This document shows, in pieces, positions 1 to 7,428 of a stretch of 64,000 nucleotides of DNA. Under the pieces are notes generated by a model. The model saw only the letters and a program-made list of their open reading frames with translations, was not told the DNA's origin and ran no database searches. Made by a program: the position numbers and the translations under genes. How positions within the stretch are numbered: the stretch's first letter is position 1; each line of letters begins with the position of its first letter. Location of the stretch: NCBI RefSeq assembly GCF_003945385.1, contig NZ_AP018920.1, positions 1,054,001 to 1,118,000 on the forward strand, given 5' to 3'. This DNA comes from Pseudonocardia autotrophica. Lineage in GTDB: Bacteria; Actinomycetota; Actinomycetes; Mycobacteriales; Pseudonocardiaceae.

Positions 1-475
1 GTTCCAGCTCCTCCTGGGAGAGCGCCGCGAGCTGCACCTTTCCCAGCGAGGTCGGCAGGGCCGGGAACCGGGTGCCGATCTGGACCGCCAGGGTGACGAT
101 CTTCGGGACGGCCACCCGGGCGACGTAGACGATGTCCGAACCGTCGAGCTGGCCGATCGAGCAGGACTCGTTCGTGCGCTCGACGAGCCGCTCCAGGTGC
201 GGGCGGGCGATCTCCCACAGCCCGGTCGACCGGACGTAGGCGACGCCGAGCTCGAGCACCCGCGGGGTGAGCAGGTAGCCGCGGGCGGAGCTGCGGACGT
301 AGCCCAGCTCGGTCAGCGTGATCAGGATGCGGCGCGCGGTCGGCCGGGCGAGTCCGGTGGCGGCCGCGACGTCGGCCAGCGTCATCTCCGGCTGGGCCGG
401 CCGGAACGCGGTGATCACGTCCAGCCCGCGCGCGAGGGCCTCGATGAAGTCCGGCCCGGTTCCCTCACGTGGCAT
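1..475 (-). CDS. IclR-family transcriptional regulator (3' end outside window)
   Basis: Only the N-terminal ~158 residues lie in the window; IclR proteins usually have about 250. An N-terminal winged helix-turn-helix (about residues 12-70, with LADVAAATGLARPTARRIL as the recognition region) is followed by the start of the ligand-binding domain. The protein resembles PcaR/PobR-type regulators of aromatic or heterocycle catabolism. The gene diverges from the amidohydrolase at 673, and the shared 197-bp gap carries two identical inverted repeats, so autoregulation and control of the amidohydrolase are inferred. The effector is unknown. ATG start at 475. Confidence 0.85.
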   Translation of the reverse strand, partial: MPREGTGPDFIEALARGLDVITAFRPAQPEMTLADVAAATGLARPTARRILITLTELGYVRSSARGYLLTPRVLELGVAYVRSTGLWEIARPHLERLVERTNESCSIGQLDGSDIVYVARVAVPKIVTLAVQIGTRFPALPTSLGKVQLAALSQEELE

Positions 476-521
476 GGGCTCCCCCTCGTCCGCTGTCCGG
501 CCGCCCACGGTAGCCGGTCGT

Positions 522-536
522 GTCCGCTCTGCGGAC
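522..536. promoter_or_regulatory. Inverted repeat, candidate IclR operator 1
   Basis: GTCCGC-TCT-GCGGAC is a perfect 6-bp inverted repeat with a 3-nt spacer, 47 bp upstream of the IclR start codon. The same arms and spacer length recur at 622-636, exactly 100 bp away. IclR proteins usually bind short palindromes in the divergent promoter, so this is a plausible autoregulatory site. Confidence 0.6.
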
Positions 537-621
537 GGGTGTGTCCATCACGCGCATGGGTGTCGCCGACAGTCCGTTGACACCGCAACCGCTCTGCGCC
601 ACAGTGGCTCGGCCGGAGTCT

Positions 622-636
622 GTCCGCTTGGCGGAC
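622..636. promoter_or_regulatory. Inverted repeat, candidate IclR operator 2
   Basis: GTCCGC-TTG-GCGGAC has the same arms as the site at 522-536 and lies 37 bp upstream of the amidohydrolase start. A further half site, GTCCG, follows at about 640. The position suits control of the amidohydrolase promoter. Confidence 0.6.
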
Positions 637-672
637 GTCCGTCCGATCGTGTTCACAGTGAAGGAGCACCCG

Positions 673-2100
673 ATGAGCGAGTCGATCGTCCTCCGTGGCG
701 GAACCGTGCTGACGGTGGACGCGCGGCGGACCGTGCTGGCCGGCCACGACGTCCTGGTGACCGGTGACCGGATCGCCGCGATCGGGCCGGACCTGACCGT
801 GCCGGAGGGCACCGAGGAGATCGACGCGACCGGCGGCATCGTCATGCCGGGCATGATCGACACCCACCGGCACATGTGGCAGACCTCGCTGCGCGGCTAC
901 GGCGCCGACTGGACGCTCACCCAGTACTTCGTCTGGAACTACCTGGAGTGGGGCAAGATCTTCCGCCCGCAGGACGTGTACGCGGGCAACCTGCTCGCCG
1001 CGCTGGAGGCCCTCGAGGCCGGGGTCACCACCACCGTCGACTGGTCGCACGGCCTGCAGACCCCGCAGCACGCCGACGCCGCCGTCGACGGCCTGCAGGC
1101 GACGGCCGGCCGGTTCGTCCTGGCCTACGGAAACATCCAGGACGCCCCGGCGAACTGGACCGCCGATCCGGGCTTCCGGGAGTTCGTCGGGCGCCGGATC
1201 ACCCCCGGTGACGACATGCTCGGCTTCCAGCTGGCCTTCGACGTCACCGGCGACCCGGCGTTCCCGGAGAAGCCCGCCTTCGAGGTCGCCCGCGAGCTGG
1301 GAGTGCCGGTCACCACGCACGCCGGGGTGTGGGGCGCCACGAACGACGACGGCATCCGGCTCATGCACGAGCACGGCTTCATGACCCCGGAGACGGTGTA
1401 CGTGCACGCCGCGACCTTGAGCACCGACTCCTACCAGCGGATCGCCGCCACCGGCGGATCGGTCTCGGTGTCCACCGAGAGTGAGCAGAGCGCGGGGCAG
1501 GGCTACCCGCCCACCTGGGCGCTGCGCGAGCACGGCATCGACGTGTCGCTGTCGATGGACACCTCGATGTGGTGGAGCGCCGACCTGTTCTCCGCGATGC
1601 GCGCGACGCTGGGCGCCGACCGCTCCCGCGAGCACCTGGAGGCGCACGCCCGCGGCGACACGGTCACTCACTCGGCGCTGCGCGCGGAGCAGGTCGTCGA
1701 GTGGGCGACCCGCGGCGGCGCCCGCGCGCTCGGCCGGGAGGCCGACCTGGGCAGCGTCGAGACCGGCAAGAAGGCCGATCTGGTGCTGATCCGCAACGAC
1801 CACTCGCCGGTCTCGTTCCCGCTGCTCAACCCGCACGGGCACGTCGCGTTCCAGGCACAGCGCGCCGACGTGCACACGGTGCTGGTGAACGGACGCGTGG
1901 TGAAGCGCGACGGCCGGCTGGTCGACGTCGATCTCGCCGCCGCCCGGGACGCCGTCGGATCGACCGTGGAGCACCTGCGCGCGACGATGGGCGAGGACGC
2001 CTGGCAGCAGGGGATGAACCCGGAGATCCCGGAGACCAAGATCCTCGACAACCCCTACACCTACACCGACTACCGCAGCGGGGCGACGCACCAGGTGTAA
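673..2100 (+). CDS. Amidohydrolase (cytosine deaminase/TRZ-ATZ-like, metal-dependent)
   Basis: A 475-residue amidohydrolase-superfamily enzyme that should hydrolyse a C-N bond of a ring or amidine substrate in the cytoplasm. The beta-sandwich N-terminus runs into the metal motif MIDTHRHMWQ (about residues 62-71). Later metal ligands are visible as TTHAGVWG, VYVHAATL and the LSMDTSMWW strand near residue 300. The C-terminal GKKADLVLI is typical of dihydroorotase/ATZ-like deaminases. The ATG is chosen because AAGGAG lies 7 nt upstream (661-666). Two inverted repeats in front suggest control by the divergent IclR regulator. A dihydrofolate-reductase-fold gene follows after 7 nt, probably in the same transcript. 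The substrate cannot be told; 8-oxoguanine, guanine or triazine deaminases are relatives. Confidence 0.85.
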   Translation: MSESIVLRGGTVLTVDARRTVLAGHDVLVTGDRIAAIGPDLTVPEGTEEIDATGGIVMPGMIDTHRHMWQTSLRGYGADWTLTQYFVWNYLEWGKIFRPQDVYAGNLLAALEALEAGVTTTVDWSHGLQTPQHADAAVDGLQATAGRFVLAYGNIQDAPANWTADPGFREFVGRRITPGDDMLGFQLAFDVTGDPAFPEKPAFEVARELGVPVTTHAGVWGATNDDGIRLMHEHGFMTPETVYVHAATLSTDSYQRIAATGGSVSVSTESEQSAGQGYPPTWALREHGIDVSLSMDTSMWWSADLFSAMRATLGADRSREHLEAHARGDTVTHSALRAEQVVEWATRGGARALGREADLGSVETGKKADLVLIRNDHSPVSFPLLNPHGHVAFQAQRADVHTVLVNGRVVKRDGRLVDVDLAAARDAVGSTVEHLRATMGEDAWQQGMNPEIPETKILDNPYTYTDYRSGATHQV

Positions 2101-2107
2101 TGGGCCG

Positions 2108-2674
2108 ATGGGGCGGCTGCGGTACTCGATGATCATGTCGGCGGACGGCTACCTGACCGACAGCGAGGGCCGCTACGACTGGGCGGTCCCCGACGACGAG
2201 GTGGTCGCGTTCATCACCGAACGCGAGCGCGTCGCCGACACGCACCTCTACGGCCGTCGGATGTACGAGGAGATGCGGGCCTGGGAGGACGTCGACGAGT
2301 CCTCCGGCCGCAGCGGGACCGATCTCGAGTTCGCCCGGACCTGGCGGGCCGCGACCAAGGTGGTGTTCTCCCGCAGCCTGACCGCGGTGAGCACCACCCG
2401 GACCACCCTGGAGCGCGATCTCGACCCGGCCCGGGTCCGGGCGATCGTGGCGGCGGCGCCGGGCGACGTCTCGATCTCCGGGCCGACCCTCGCCGCGGAG
2501 GCGATCCGGACCGGGCTCGTCGACGATCTCGAGCTCTACCTGGTCCCGATGCTGGTCGGCGGGGGTCTGCGGGCGCTGCCCGACGGCGTCCGCACCCGGT
2601 TGGAACTCGTCGAGCAGCAGCGGCTCACGGGCGGTTTCACCTTCCTGCACTACCGGACCGGTGCGACGGCCTGA
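2108..2674 (+). CDS. Dihydrofolate reductase-family protein (RibD C-terminal domain)
   Basis: A 188-residue single-domain protein of the RibD_C/dihydrofolate-reductase fold. It begins with the typical strand and loop MGRLRYSMIMSADGYLTD. It also has the conserved GRRMYEEM helix and the PMLVGGGLRALP segment that contacts NADPH in the family. These stand-alone proteins are presumed NADPH-dependent reductases of unknown substrate and are not true folate enzymes. The start lies 7 nt after the amidohydrolase stop, so co-transcription and translational coupling are likely. No second domain is present. Confidence 0.8.
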   Translation: MGRLRYSMIMSADGYLTDSEGRYDWAVPDDEVVAFITERERVADTHLYGRRMYEEMRAWEDVDESSGRSGTDLEFARTWRAATKVVFSRSLTAVSTTRTTLERDLDPARVRAIVAAAPGDVSISGPTLAAEAIRTGLVDDLELYLVPMLVGGGLRALPDGVRTRLELVEQQRLTGGFTFLHYRTGATA

Positions 2675-2713
2675 GCCGCCGCAGGCCCCGCCCGGATGTC
2701 ACCCGGCGGCTGC

Positions 2714-3211
2714 TCACGCCGGCGGGCGGTAGCGGTAGCGGCTCTGCCACACGCACCACGCGACGAGTCCCACCACCAGCGCCGTGACGGCGACCCACAC
2801 CGGTCCGGCCGGGAGCCGCGGCGGATCGACCCGCGTCGCGTGCACCGCCGCCACCGGGACCAGTGCGAGGAAGGCGACGATGACGCCGAACAGCCTGCTC
2901 ATGTCCTCGGCGAGCATCCGCCGCAGCTGCCCGGACCGCCTCGGATGCGTCCAGTACTCCTTGTGCGGCACGGTGATCGAACCCAGCGGGCCCCGGGTGA
3001 CCAGTGCGTACAGCCCGGCCCCGGTCCCGATCATGAGCAGGCCGAACACGGCGCCGAGACCGAGGAACTGGCTGCGGGTGCCGAACCAGGTCGGCGTGCC
3101 ACCGGCGTCGAAGTGCATCGGGACCCCGTCCGGCGGCAGCTCCGTCCCGGCCCAGAGCAGTGCGGCGAGATAGAACACCGATCCGACCAGAAGCGGGAAC
3201 CACGGACGCAT
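2714..3211 (-). CDS. DUF1648 domain membrane protein
   Basis: A 165-residue membrane protein with four predicted helices (about residues 6-24, 50-72, 108-128 and 135-155). The loop with P-x-H-F-D-x-x-G-x-P-x-W after helix 1 is the hallmark of DUF1648. The family includes parts of the SdpI immunity/signalling proteins of Firmicutes, but a stand-alone DUF1648 protein has no assigned reaction. It lies just downstream of the TetR gene on the same strand (30-bp gap), so the two may be one transcript and this protein may be under that repressor. Confidence 0.75.
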   Translation of the reverse strand: MRPWFPLLVGSVFYLAALLWAGTELPPDGVPMHFDAGGTPTWFGTRSQFLGLGAVFGLLMIGTGAGLYALVTRGPLGSITVPHKEYWTHPRRSGQLRRMLAEDMSRLFGVIVAFLALVPVAAVHATRVDPPRLPAGPVWVAVTALVVGLVAWCVWQSRYRYRPPA

Positions 3212-3241
3212 CGGACGATCGTCGCAAAGGCCGGCCGGTGC

Positions 3242-3814
3242 TCATCGGGTGGGCGCGAGCCGCTCGAGCATCGCCGCCAGTACCCGGCGGGCCCGCTCGG
3301 CCGGTGCGCCGTGCAGGGCGACGTCGCTTCCCAGGCCACCGGCGAGTGCGAGCAGCGCGTAGCCGTCGTCCTCCGGGGTGGGTGAGCCGGCGTCTGCGAC
3401 GACCCGCACGGCAAGGCCGAGGATCTCCTCGTCGCCGTCGGTGAGGATCGCCCTGGCGCGCTCGTCGACCTCGCGTGCGGCGAACGCCGCGTGGATGCGG
3501 ATCGCGTCGCGGGACTCGGGATGTGCGCCGATCAGTTCGTCGAGGATCGTCGCCAGCGCGCCCCGCTCGGTGTCGGGACCGGAACGGGCCCGCTGCTCGA
3601 TCCGCTGCTCCATCCGGCGGTGCGAGCGGTCGAGCGCGTGCAGCAGCAGTGCGTCCTTGCTGGCGAAGTAGTGCTGCACCCGGCCCATCGAGATGCCGGC
3701 CTCGGCCGCGACCGAACGCAGCGACACCGCCTCGGTGCCGGCCCGGGCGACGAGGGCGAGCACCGCGTCGGCGATCTCGGAGCGGCGGGTGTCGTGGTCG
3801 ACGGTTCGGGGCAC
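3242..3814 (-). CDS. TetR-family transcriptional regulator
   Basis: A 190-residue TetR/AcrR regulator. The N-terminal helix-turn-helix reads VSLRSVAAEAGISMGRVQHYF (about residues 25-45). The rest is the helical ligand/dimer domain, with the C-terminal MLERLAP typical of TetR_C_6-like proteins. The GTG at 3814 is preferred because the frame upstream runs into the operator region. Two CAATGC-type inverted repeats lie in the gap to the divergent small membrane gene at 3901, so it probably represses itself and that gene. The ligand is unknown. Confidence 0.88.
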   Translation of the reverse strand: MPRTVDHDTRRSEIADAVLALVARAGTEAVSLRSVAAEAGISMGRVQHYFASKDALLLHALDRSHRRMEQRIEQRARSGPDTERGALATILDELIGAHPESRDAIRIHAAFAAREVDERARAILTDGDEEILGLAVRVVADAGSPTPEDDGYALLALAGGLGSDVALHGAPAERARRVLAAMLERLAPTR

Positions 3815-3827
3815 GACCGCATCGTAG

Positions 3828-3843
3828 CAATGCGGTTGCATTG
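3828..3843. promoter_or_regulatory. TetR operator candidate, copy 1
   Basis: CAATGC-GGTT-GCATTG is a perfect 6+4+6 palindrome, 14 bp upstream of the TetR start. A close copy is centred 39 bp away at 3867-3882. Confidence 0.65.
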
Positions 3844-3866
3844 ACAACGGCGCCTGCGCACTGTTG

Positions 3867-3882
3867 CAATGCAACTGCATTC
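3867..3882. promoter_or_regulatory. TetR operator candidate, copy 2
   Basis: CAATGC-AACT-GCATTC is the second copy of the palindrome, matching 11 of 12 arm positions. Its core AATGCA-AC-TGCATT is itself perfect. It sits 19 bp upstream of the GTG at 3901 and so should overlap that gene's promoter. Confidence 0.65.
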
Positions 3883-3900
3883 TAAAAGGGGAGGTGCAGG

Positions 3901-4101
3901 GTGAAGGCAGCACAGAACGTCGTCGGCCTGGTGGGGCTGACCCTCGGGGTCATCCCGCTGGTCATGTTCCTGTTCACCGGGCGAGTGGGGCTGTGGGGGC
4001 CGTTGGTCATCACCGGCCCGATGCCGTGGATCGCACCGCTGCTCGTCGCCGTCACGGCGGGGATCGCGCTCGTCGTGCTGGAGCGCCGGGACCGGGCGTA
4101 G
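3901..4101 (+). CDS. Small membrane protein (66 aa), likely TetR target
   Basis: A 66-residue protein with two predicted transmembrane helices (about residues 7-25 and 43-60) and a charged C-terminus ERRDRA. It matches no family I recognise by name. It starts with GTG after a GGGGAGG ribosome-binding site at 3888-3894. Its position directly behind the two TetR palindromes suggests it is the main repressed target. Small two-helix proteins of this kind sit beside TetR genes in many actinobacteria, but their function is unknown. Confidence 0.7.
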   Translation: MKAAQNVVGLVGLTLGVIPLVMFLFTGRVGLWGPLVITGPMPWIAPLLVAVTAGIALVVLERRDRA

Positions 4102-4108
4102 CGGTGAC

Positions 4109-4462
4109 TCAGCCTGCGAGCGGCGAGCCGTAGCGGAGCAGGTTGCCGTCCGGGTCGATCTGAGCGCCCTCGCGCAGTCCGTAGGGGGTGTCCACCGGGG
4201 CGACCGCGCGCCCGCCGGTCACGCCCGACCAGCGGGCGTGCAGTTCGTCGGCGTCGTCGACGTGCAGGTAGGCGCAACCGGCGGTGCGCAGCGGATCATG
4301 ATCGGGATCGACCGTGACGTGCAGCTCCACACCGTCGAGCACCGCGAACCCGTACTCGTCGCCGTAACGCTCCACGACGAAGCCGAGCGCGCGGTAGTGG
4401 TCGAGCCACCTGCCGAGATCGGATGTGGCGAACACCGGCGCGACCGACCGCAGCGTGGACAT
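4109..4462 (-). CDS. VOC-family (glyoxalase/bleomycin resistance-like) protein
   Basis: A 117-residue protein of the vicinal-oxygen-chelate fold, with paired beta-alpha-beta-beta-beta modules. Signs are VFATSDLGRWLDHYRALGF at the N-terminus, the FAVLDGVELHV strand, and the C-terminal DPDGNLLRYGSP, which carries the usual metal-loop pattern. Proteins of this length often bind and sequester bleomycin-type drugs or act as small lyases. The N-terminal metal histidine of true glyoxalase I is not evident. It is convergent with the small membrane gene; the DinB-like gene upstream on the same strand ends 89 bp before it. Confidence 0.75.
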   Translation of the reverse strand: MSTLRSVAPVFATSDLGRWLDHYRALGFVVERYGDEYGFAVLDGVELHVTVDPDHDPLRTAGCAYLHVDDADELHARWSGVTGGRAVAPVDTPYGLREGAQIDPDGNLLRYGSPLAG

Positions 4463-4551
4463 GGGGTACAGCCTGCCGGATCGCCGCCGGACCCGGCACA
4501 CGGCGAGGAACGCGCGAACGCGCCGGTCCACGCGCCGGCCCGCGGTGGGGC

Positions 4552-5058
4552 TCAGCCGCCTGCGCCCCGCACCACCCGCTCCCGGCCCAGCTCGGCGACG
4601 TTCTTCATCAGCTCCGCGTTGGCCCAGGCGATCAGGTGGCCGACCGTGTGCCCGTCCGGCCAGGGGAACGTCACGGGCCGGGCGAGATCGGCGTCGTCGA
4701 GCCCGGCCGCCCAGGATGCGGCCAGTGCGCGCAGTCCGGTGACCACGCCGTCCGAGGTGCCCGGGTAGACCACATCGGAGCGGTCCCGGTGTGTGACACC
4801 GGAGAGCTCGTCCAGCGCGGTGCCCCACCACCACAGCAGGTGCCAGGCGATCCAGGCGCCGGTCGGTGCTGGCGGCGGGTCCGGCTCGGCGTCGCCGTCG
4901 GCGGGGAAGTCCGGCGTCCAGGATCCGTCCGGGCCGCGGTGCACGGTCCAGTGCAGCGGCGCCGGGATCCGGGTCAGGTCGTCGTCGGTCAGCCGCTCCA
5001 GGTGGTACTCGCAGAGCGACCAGGTCAGGTCGAACTGCCAGCGCAGCAGGTCGGTCAC
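4552..5058 (-). CDS. DinB-fold protein (mycothiol-dependent transferase-like)
   Basis: A 168-residue four-helix-bundle protein of the DinB/maleylpyruvate-isomerase superfamily. Metal-type histidines are seen in the W-H-L-L-W-W-W helix and in the C-terminal GHTVGHLIAWANAELMKN helix. In actinobacteria such proteins are mycothiol S-transferases or have unknown activity. The GTG start lies 2 nt after the stop of the proteasome-beta-like gene, so the two are almost certainly translated from one mRNA. Whether that pairing is functional is unknown. Confidence 0.75.
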   Translation of the reverse strand: MTDLLRWQFDLTWSLCEYHLERLTDDDLTRIPAPLHWTVHRGPDGSWTPDFPADGDAEPDPPPAPTGAWIAWHLLWWWGTALDELSGVTHRDRSDVVYPGTSDGVVTGLRALAASWAAGLDDADLARPVTFPWPDGHTVGHLIAWANAELMKNVAELGRERVVRGAGG

Positions 5059-5060
5059 GT

Positions 5061-5852
5061 TCAGCCGCCGGGGCGCCGGGTCCGCTCGGCGAGCATCACC
5101 TCGGTCGCGGCCCGCACCTGGTCCTCGTCGACCTCCGCGGTGCCCTCGGCGGTCACCGTGACCAGGTTCGGGAACAGCGAGCGGATCAGGTCCGGGCCTG
5201 CGGTGGCGGTGTCGTCGTCGGCGGCGTCCCAGAGCGCGTTCACCGCCAGCGAGATCGCGCCGGCGCGGTCGAGATCGGGCCGGTGCAGCTTCTTCAGTGA
5301 CGCCTGCGCGAAGTCCGATCCGGATCCGATGCTCGCGTAGCCGGAGCGGTTGCGGGCGATGCTGCCCGACGCGTCGAACGTCACGATCCGGGCCGGATCC
5401 GGATCGGCCGGGTCGTAGCCGACGTAGAGCGGAAGCGCGACGAAGCCCTGCATCGCGGCGGGCAGGTTCTCCCGCACGATCGTCGACAGCCTGCGGATCT
5501 TGCCGTCCTGGCTGATCGGGGCGCCCTCGACCTTCTCGTACTGCTCGACCTCGGCCGTGAACAGCTTGAGCAGCAGCAGCGCGTGCCCGACCGAGCCGGC
5601 GAACCCGGCCGCGGACGTGCCGTCCACGACGACGACCTTGACCAGGTCCTTCTGCGCGATCAGGTTGCCGGACGTGGCCCGCCGGTCCCCGGCGAGCAGC
5701 ACGCCGTCGGCCCAGGTGAAAGCGATGATCGTGGTGCCGTGCGGGGCGCGCAGGTCGGCCGGGACCCGATGTGCGGGATCGCGGGGCAGTCGGGCGGGCA
5801 GCGCCTCGGGGGCGTGTGCTCGCAGCTGTTCCAGGAACGACGGGCCGGTCAT
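5061..5852 (-). CDS. Proteasome beta-subunit homologue (orphan PrcB-like peptidase)
   Basis: A 263-residue Ntn-hydrolase closely resembling actinobacterial PrcB. A propeptide of about 39 residues ends in G before Thr40, which would become mature Thr1. Counting from there, Asp17 (in AGDRR) and Lys33 (in DLVKV) are conserved. So are GSGSDFA and the AADDDTATAGPDL segment of PrcB. The catalytic set is complete, so an active autoprocessed peptidase is expected. Unusually, no prcA, pup, dop, mpa or pafA lies nearby; the neighbours are a DinB-fold gene and a divergent nitronate monooxygenase. Either this is a second beta subunit besides the canonical operon, or that operon has been split. Confidence 0.88.
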   Translation of the reverse strand: MTGPSFLEQLRAHAPEALPARLPRDPAHRVPADLRAPHGTTIIAFTWADGVLLAGDRRATSGNLIAQKDLVKVVVVDGTSAAGFAGSVGHALLLLKLFTAEVEQYEKVEGAPISQDGKIRRLSTIVRENLPAAMQGFVALPLYVGYDPADPDPARIVTFDASGSIARNRSGYASIGSGSDFAQASLKKLHRPDLDRAGAISLAVNALWDAADDDTATAGPDLIRSLFPNLVTVTAEGTAEVDEDQVRAATEVMLAERTRRPGG

Positions 5853-5952
5853 GCGGGGAGCTGGCTCCGATCTGCTCTTGCCGGGGCGGACCCGGACGAT
5901 CCTTCCCCGGGTGGCTCCGAAGGTCCAGCCGGAAAGGGGCAGACTCGCCGGG

Positions 5953-7002
5953 GTGAGCGCACGCGAGCGGGCCGGGTCCTTCTGTACGCGGTACGGGCTG
6001 AGGGTGCCCGTGCTGGAGGCGCCGATGGCGGGCGCCTGTCCGCCGGGGCTGGCGGCCGCGGTGGCCGGCGCCGGCGGGATGGGTGCCGCCGGGGTCGTCA
6101 ACGACTCCCCGGCGGCGATCGCCGACTGGGCCGGCCGGTACCGGGAGCTCGCCGGTGACGCGCCGTTCCAGCTCAACGTGTGGATCCCGGACCCGCCCGC
6201 CGAGGCAGGCACCGACGCCCAGGCGGCGTTCCTCGACGGGCTCGGCGGTACCGCGGGTCCCGCGGCGGGCCCGGCACCGGACTTCGACGAGCAGGTCCGC
6301 GCCGTGCTCGCCGCCCGGCCCACCGCCATCTCGACGATCATGGGGCTGCTCCCCGCCGAGCACGTCGCCGCCGCGCACGCCGCCGGGATCGCCTGGTTCG
6401 CGACGGCGACCACCCTGGACGAGGCGCTCGCCGCGGAGCGGGCCGGTGCGGACGTCGTCGTCGCGCAGGGCATGGAGGCGGGCGGGCACCGCGGCAGCAC
6501 CCGGCCCGAGGACGCGGACGGCACCACGGTCGGGTTGTTCGCGCTGCTCCCGTGGCTGGCGGGTTCGCTGTCGGTGCCGGTGGTGGCTGCCGGGGCGGTC
6601 GCCGACGGCCGGTCGGTCGCCGCCGCGCTGACCCTCGGCGCGAGCGCCGTGCAGGTCGGGACGGCGCTGCTGCGTACCCCCGAGGCGGGGATCGACGCCG
6701 GTTGGGCGGCCGAGCTGGACGGGCTCGCCCCGGAGCACACCGTGACCACCCGCGCGTACACCGGCCGGACGGCGCGTGCCGTCCCGACCCGCTACGTCCG
6801 GGCCTGGGCCGGGCCGGACGCGCCGGCCCCCGCGCCCTACCCGCAGCAGCGGCGGCTGGTCGCCCGCTACCGGGCGGGGGAGCCCGGGGTGCTGGACCGG
6901 GTCAACCACTGGGCCGGGCAGGCCGCGGCCCGGGCGACGACCCGGCCCGCCGCCGAGGTGGTCGCCGGCATGTGGCGGGATGCCGACGCGCTGCTGCCGT
7001 GA
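5953..7002 (+). CDS. Nitronate monooxygenase-family flavoprotein
   Basis: A 349-residue FMN-dependent TIM-barrel enzyme of the nitronate monooxygenase (2-nitropropane dioxygenase) family. Motifs are the opening PVLEAPMAG, the catalytic-histidine motif MEAGGHRGS (about residue 178), and the FMN-phosphate-binding VVAAGAVADG and GASAVQVGTA segments. It would oxidise alkyl nitronates such as propionate 3-nitronate with O2. GTG at 5953 gives a usual N-terminus. It diverges from the PrcB-like gene with 100 bp between them. Its stop is 4 bp from the stop of the convergent DUF397 gene, forming the palindrome TGAGCGCTCA. Confidence 0.85.
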   Translation: MSARERAGSFCTRYGLRVPVLEAPMAGACPPGLAAAVAGAGGMGAAGVVNDSPAAIADWAGRYRELAGDAPFQLNVWIPDPPAEAGTDAQAAFLDGLGGTAGPAAGPAPDFDEQVRAVLAARPTAISTIMGLLPAEHVAAAHAAGIAWFATATTLDEALAAERAGADVVVAQGMEAGGHRGSTRPEDADGTTVGLFALLPWLAGSLSVPVVAAGAVADGRSVAAALTLGASAVQVGTALLRTPEAGIDAGWAAELDGLAPEHTVTTRAYTGRTARAVPTRYVRAWAGPDAPAPAPYPQQRRLVARYRAGEPGVLDRVNHWAGQAAARATTRPAAEVVAGMWRDADALLP

Positions 7003-7006
7003 GCGC

Positions 7007-7243
7007 TCAGTCGAGCATGTCGTCGAACTCGCCCTTCTTGGCTCCGTCCACGAAGGCCGAGATCTCGGCGGGGGTGTAGAGGAGAACCGGGCCGTCCGGG
7101 TCGGCCGCGTTGCGCACGGCGACCCGGCCGTCGTCCAGCACCGCGAACTCGACCCCGTCATGCGTGTCGTCGCCGGTGCCCGCGGGCCGTCGCCAGACGA
7201 CCGGGCCGAGATCGGCCGCGCGGGTTCGGTGCGGCTGGGACAT
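7007..7243 (-). CDS. DUF397 domain protein
   Basis: A 78-residue protein with the DUF397 signature: a W-R-R segment, the VEFAVLDDGRVAVRNAADPDGPVLLYT strands (described, residues about 31-57) and the FVDGAKKGEFDDM helix near the C-terminus. In actinomycetes these small proteins normally lie beside an Scr1-type XRE regulator, with which they form toxin-antitoxin-like or developmental (WhiJ/BldB-type) pairs. Here no such XRE gene is adjacent, so the partner is missing or remote. ATG start. Confidence 0.8.
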   Translation of the reverse strand: MSQPHRTRAADLGPVVWRRPAGTGDDTHDGVEFAVLDDGRVAVRNAADPDGPVLLYTPAEISAFVDGAKKGEFDDMLD

Positions 7244-7428
7244 CGGGGCCTCCGGGGTGCGGTCGCGGTTGGGCGCGCTGAGTGCGCTGACTGCGGAGAG
7301 TGCCGAACGTGTGTGCATCCGATCTTGCATCCGCAAGCGGCATCGCCGACGATGGGATCCATCCTGACGGGAAGGGTCGTGGGAATGCGCCGGTCGACGT
7401 ACGGACATCCATCATGGAGGTCGGCGTC

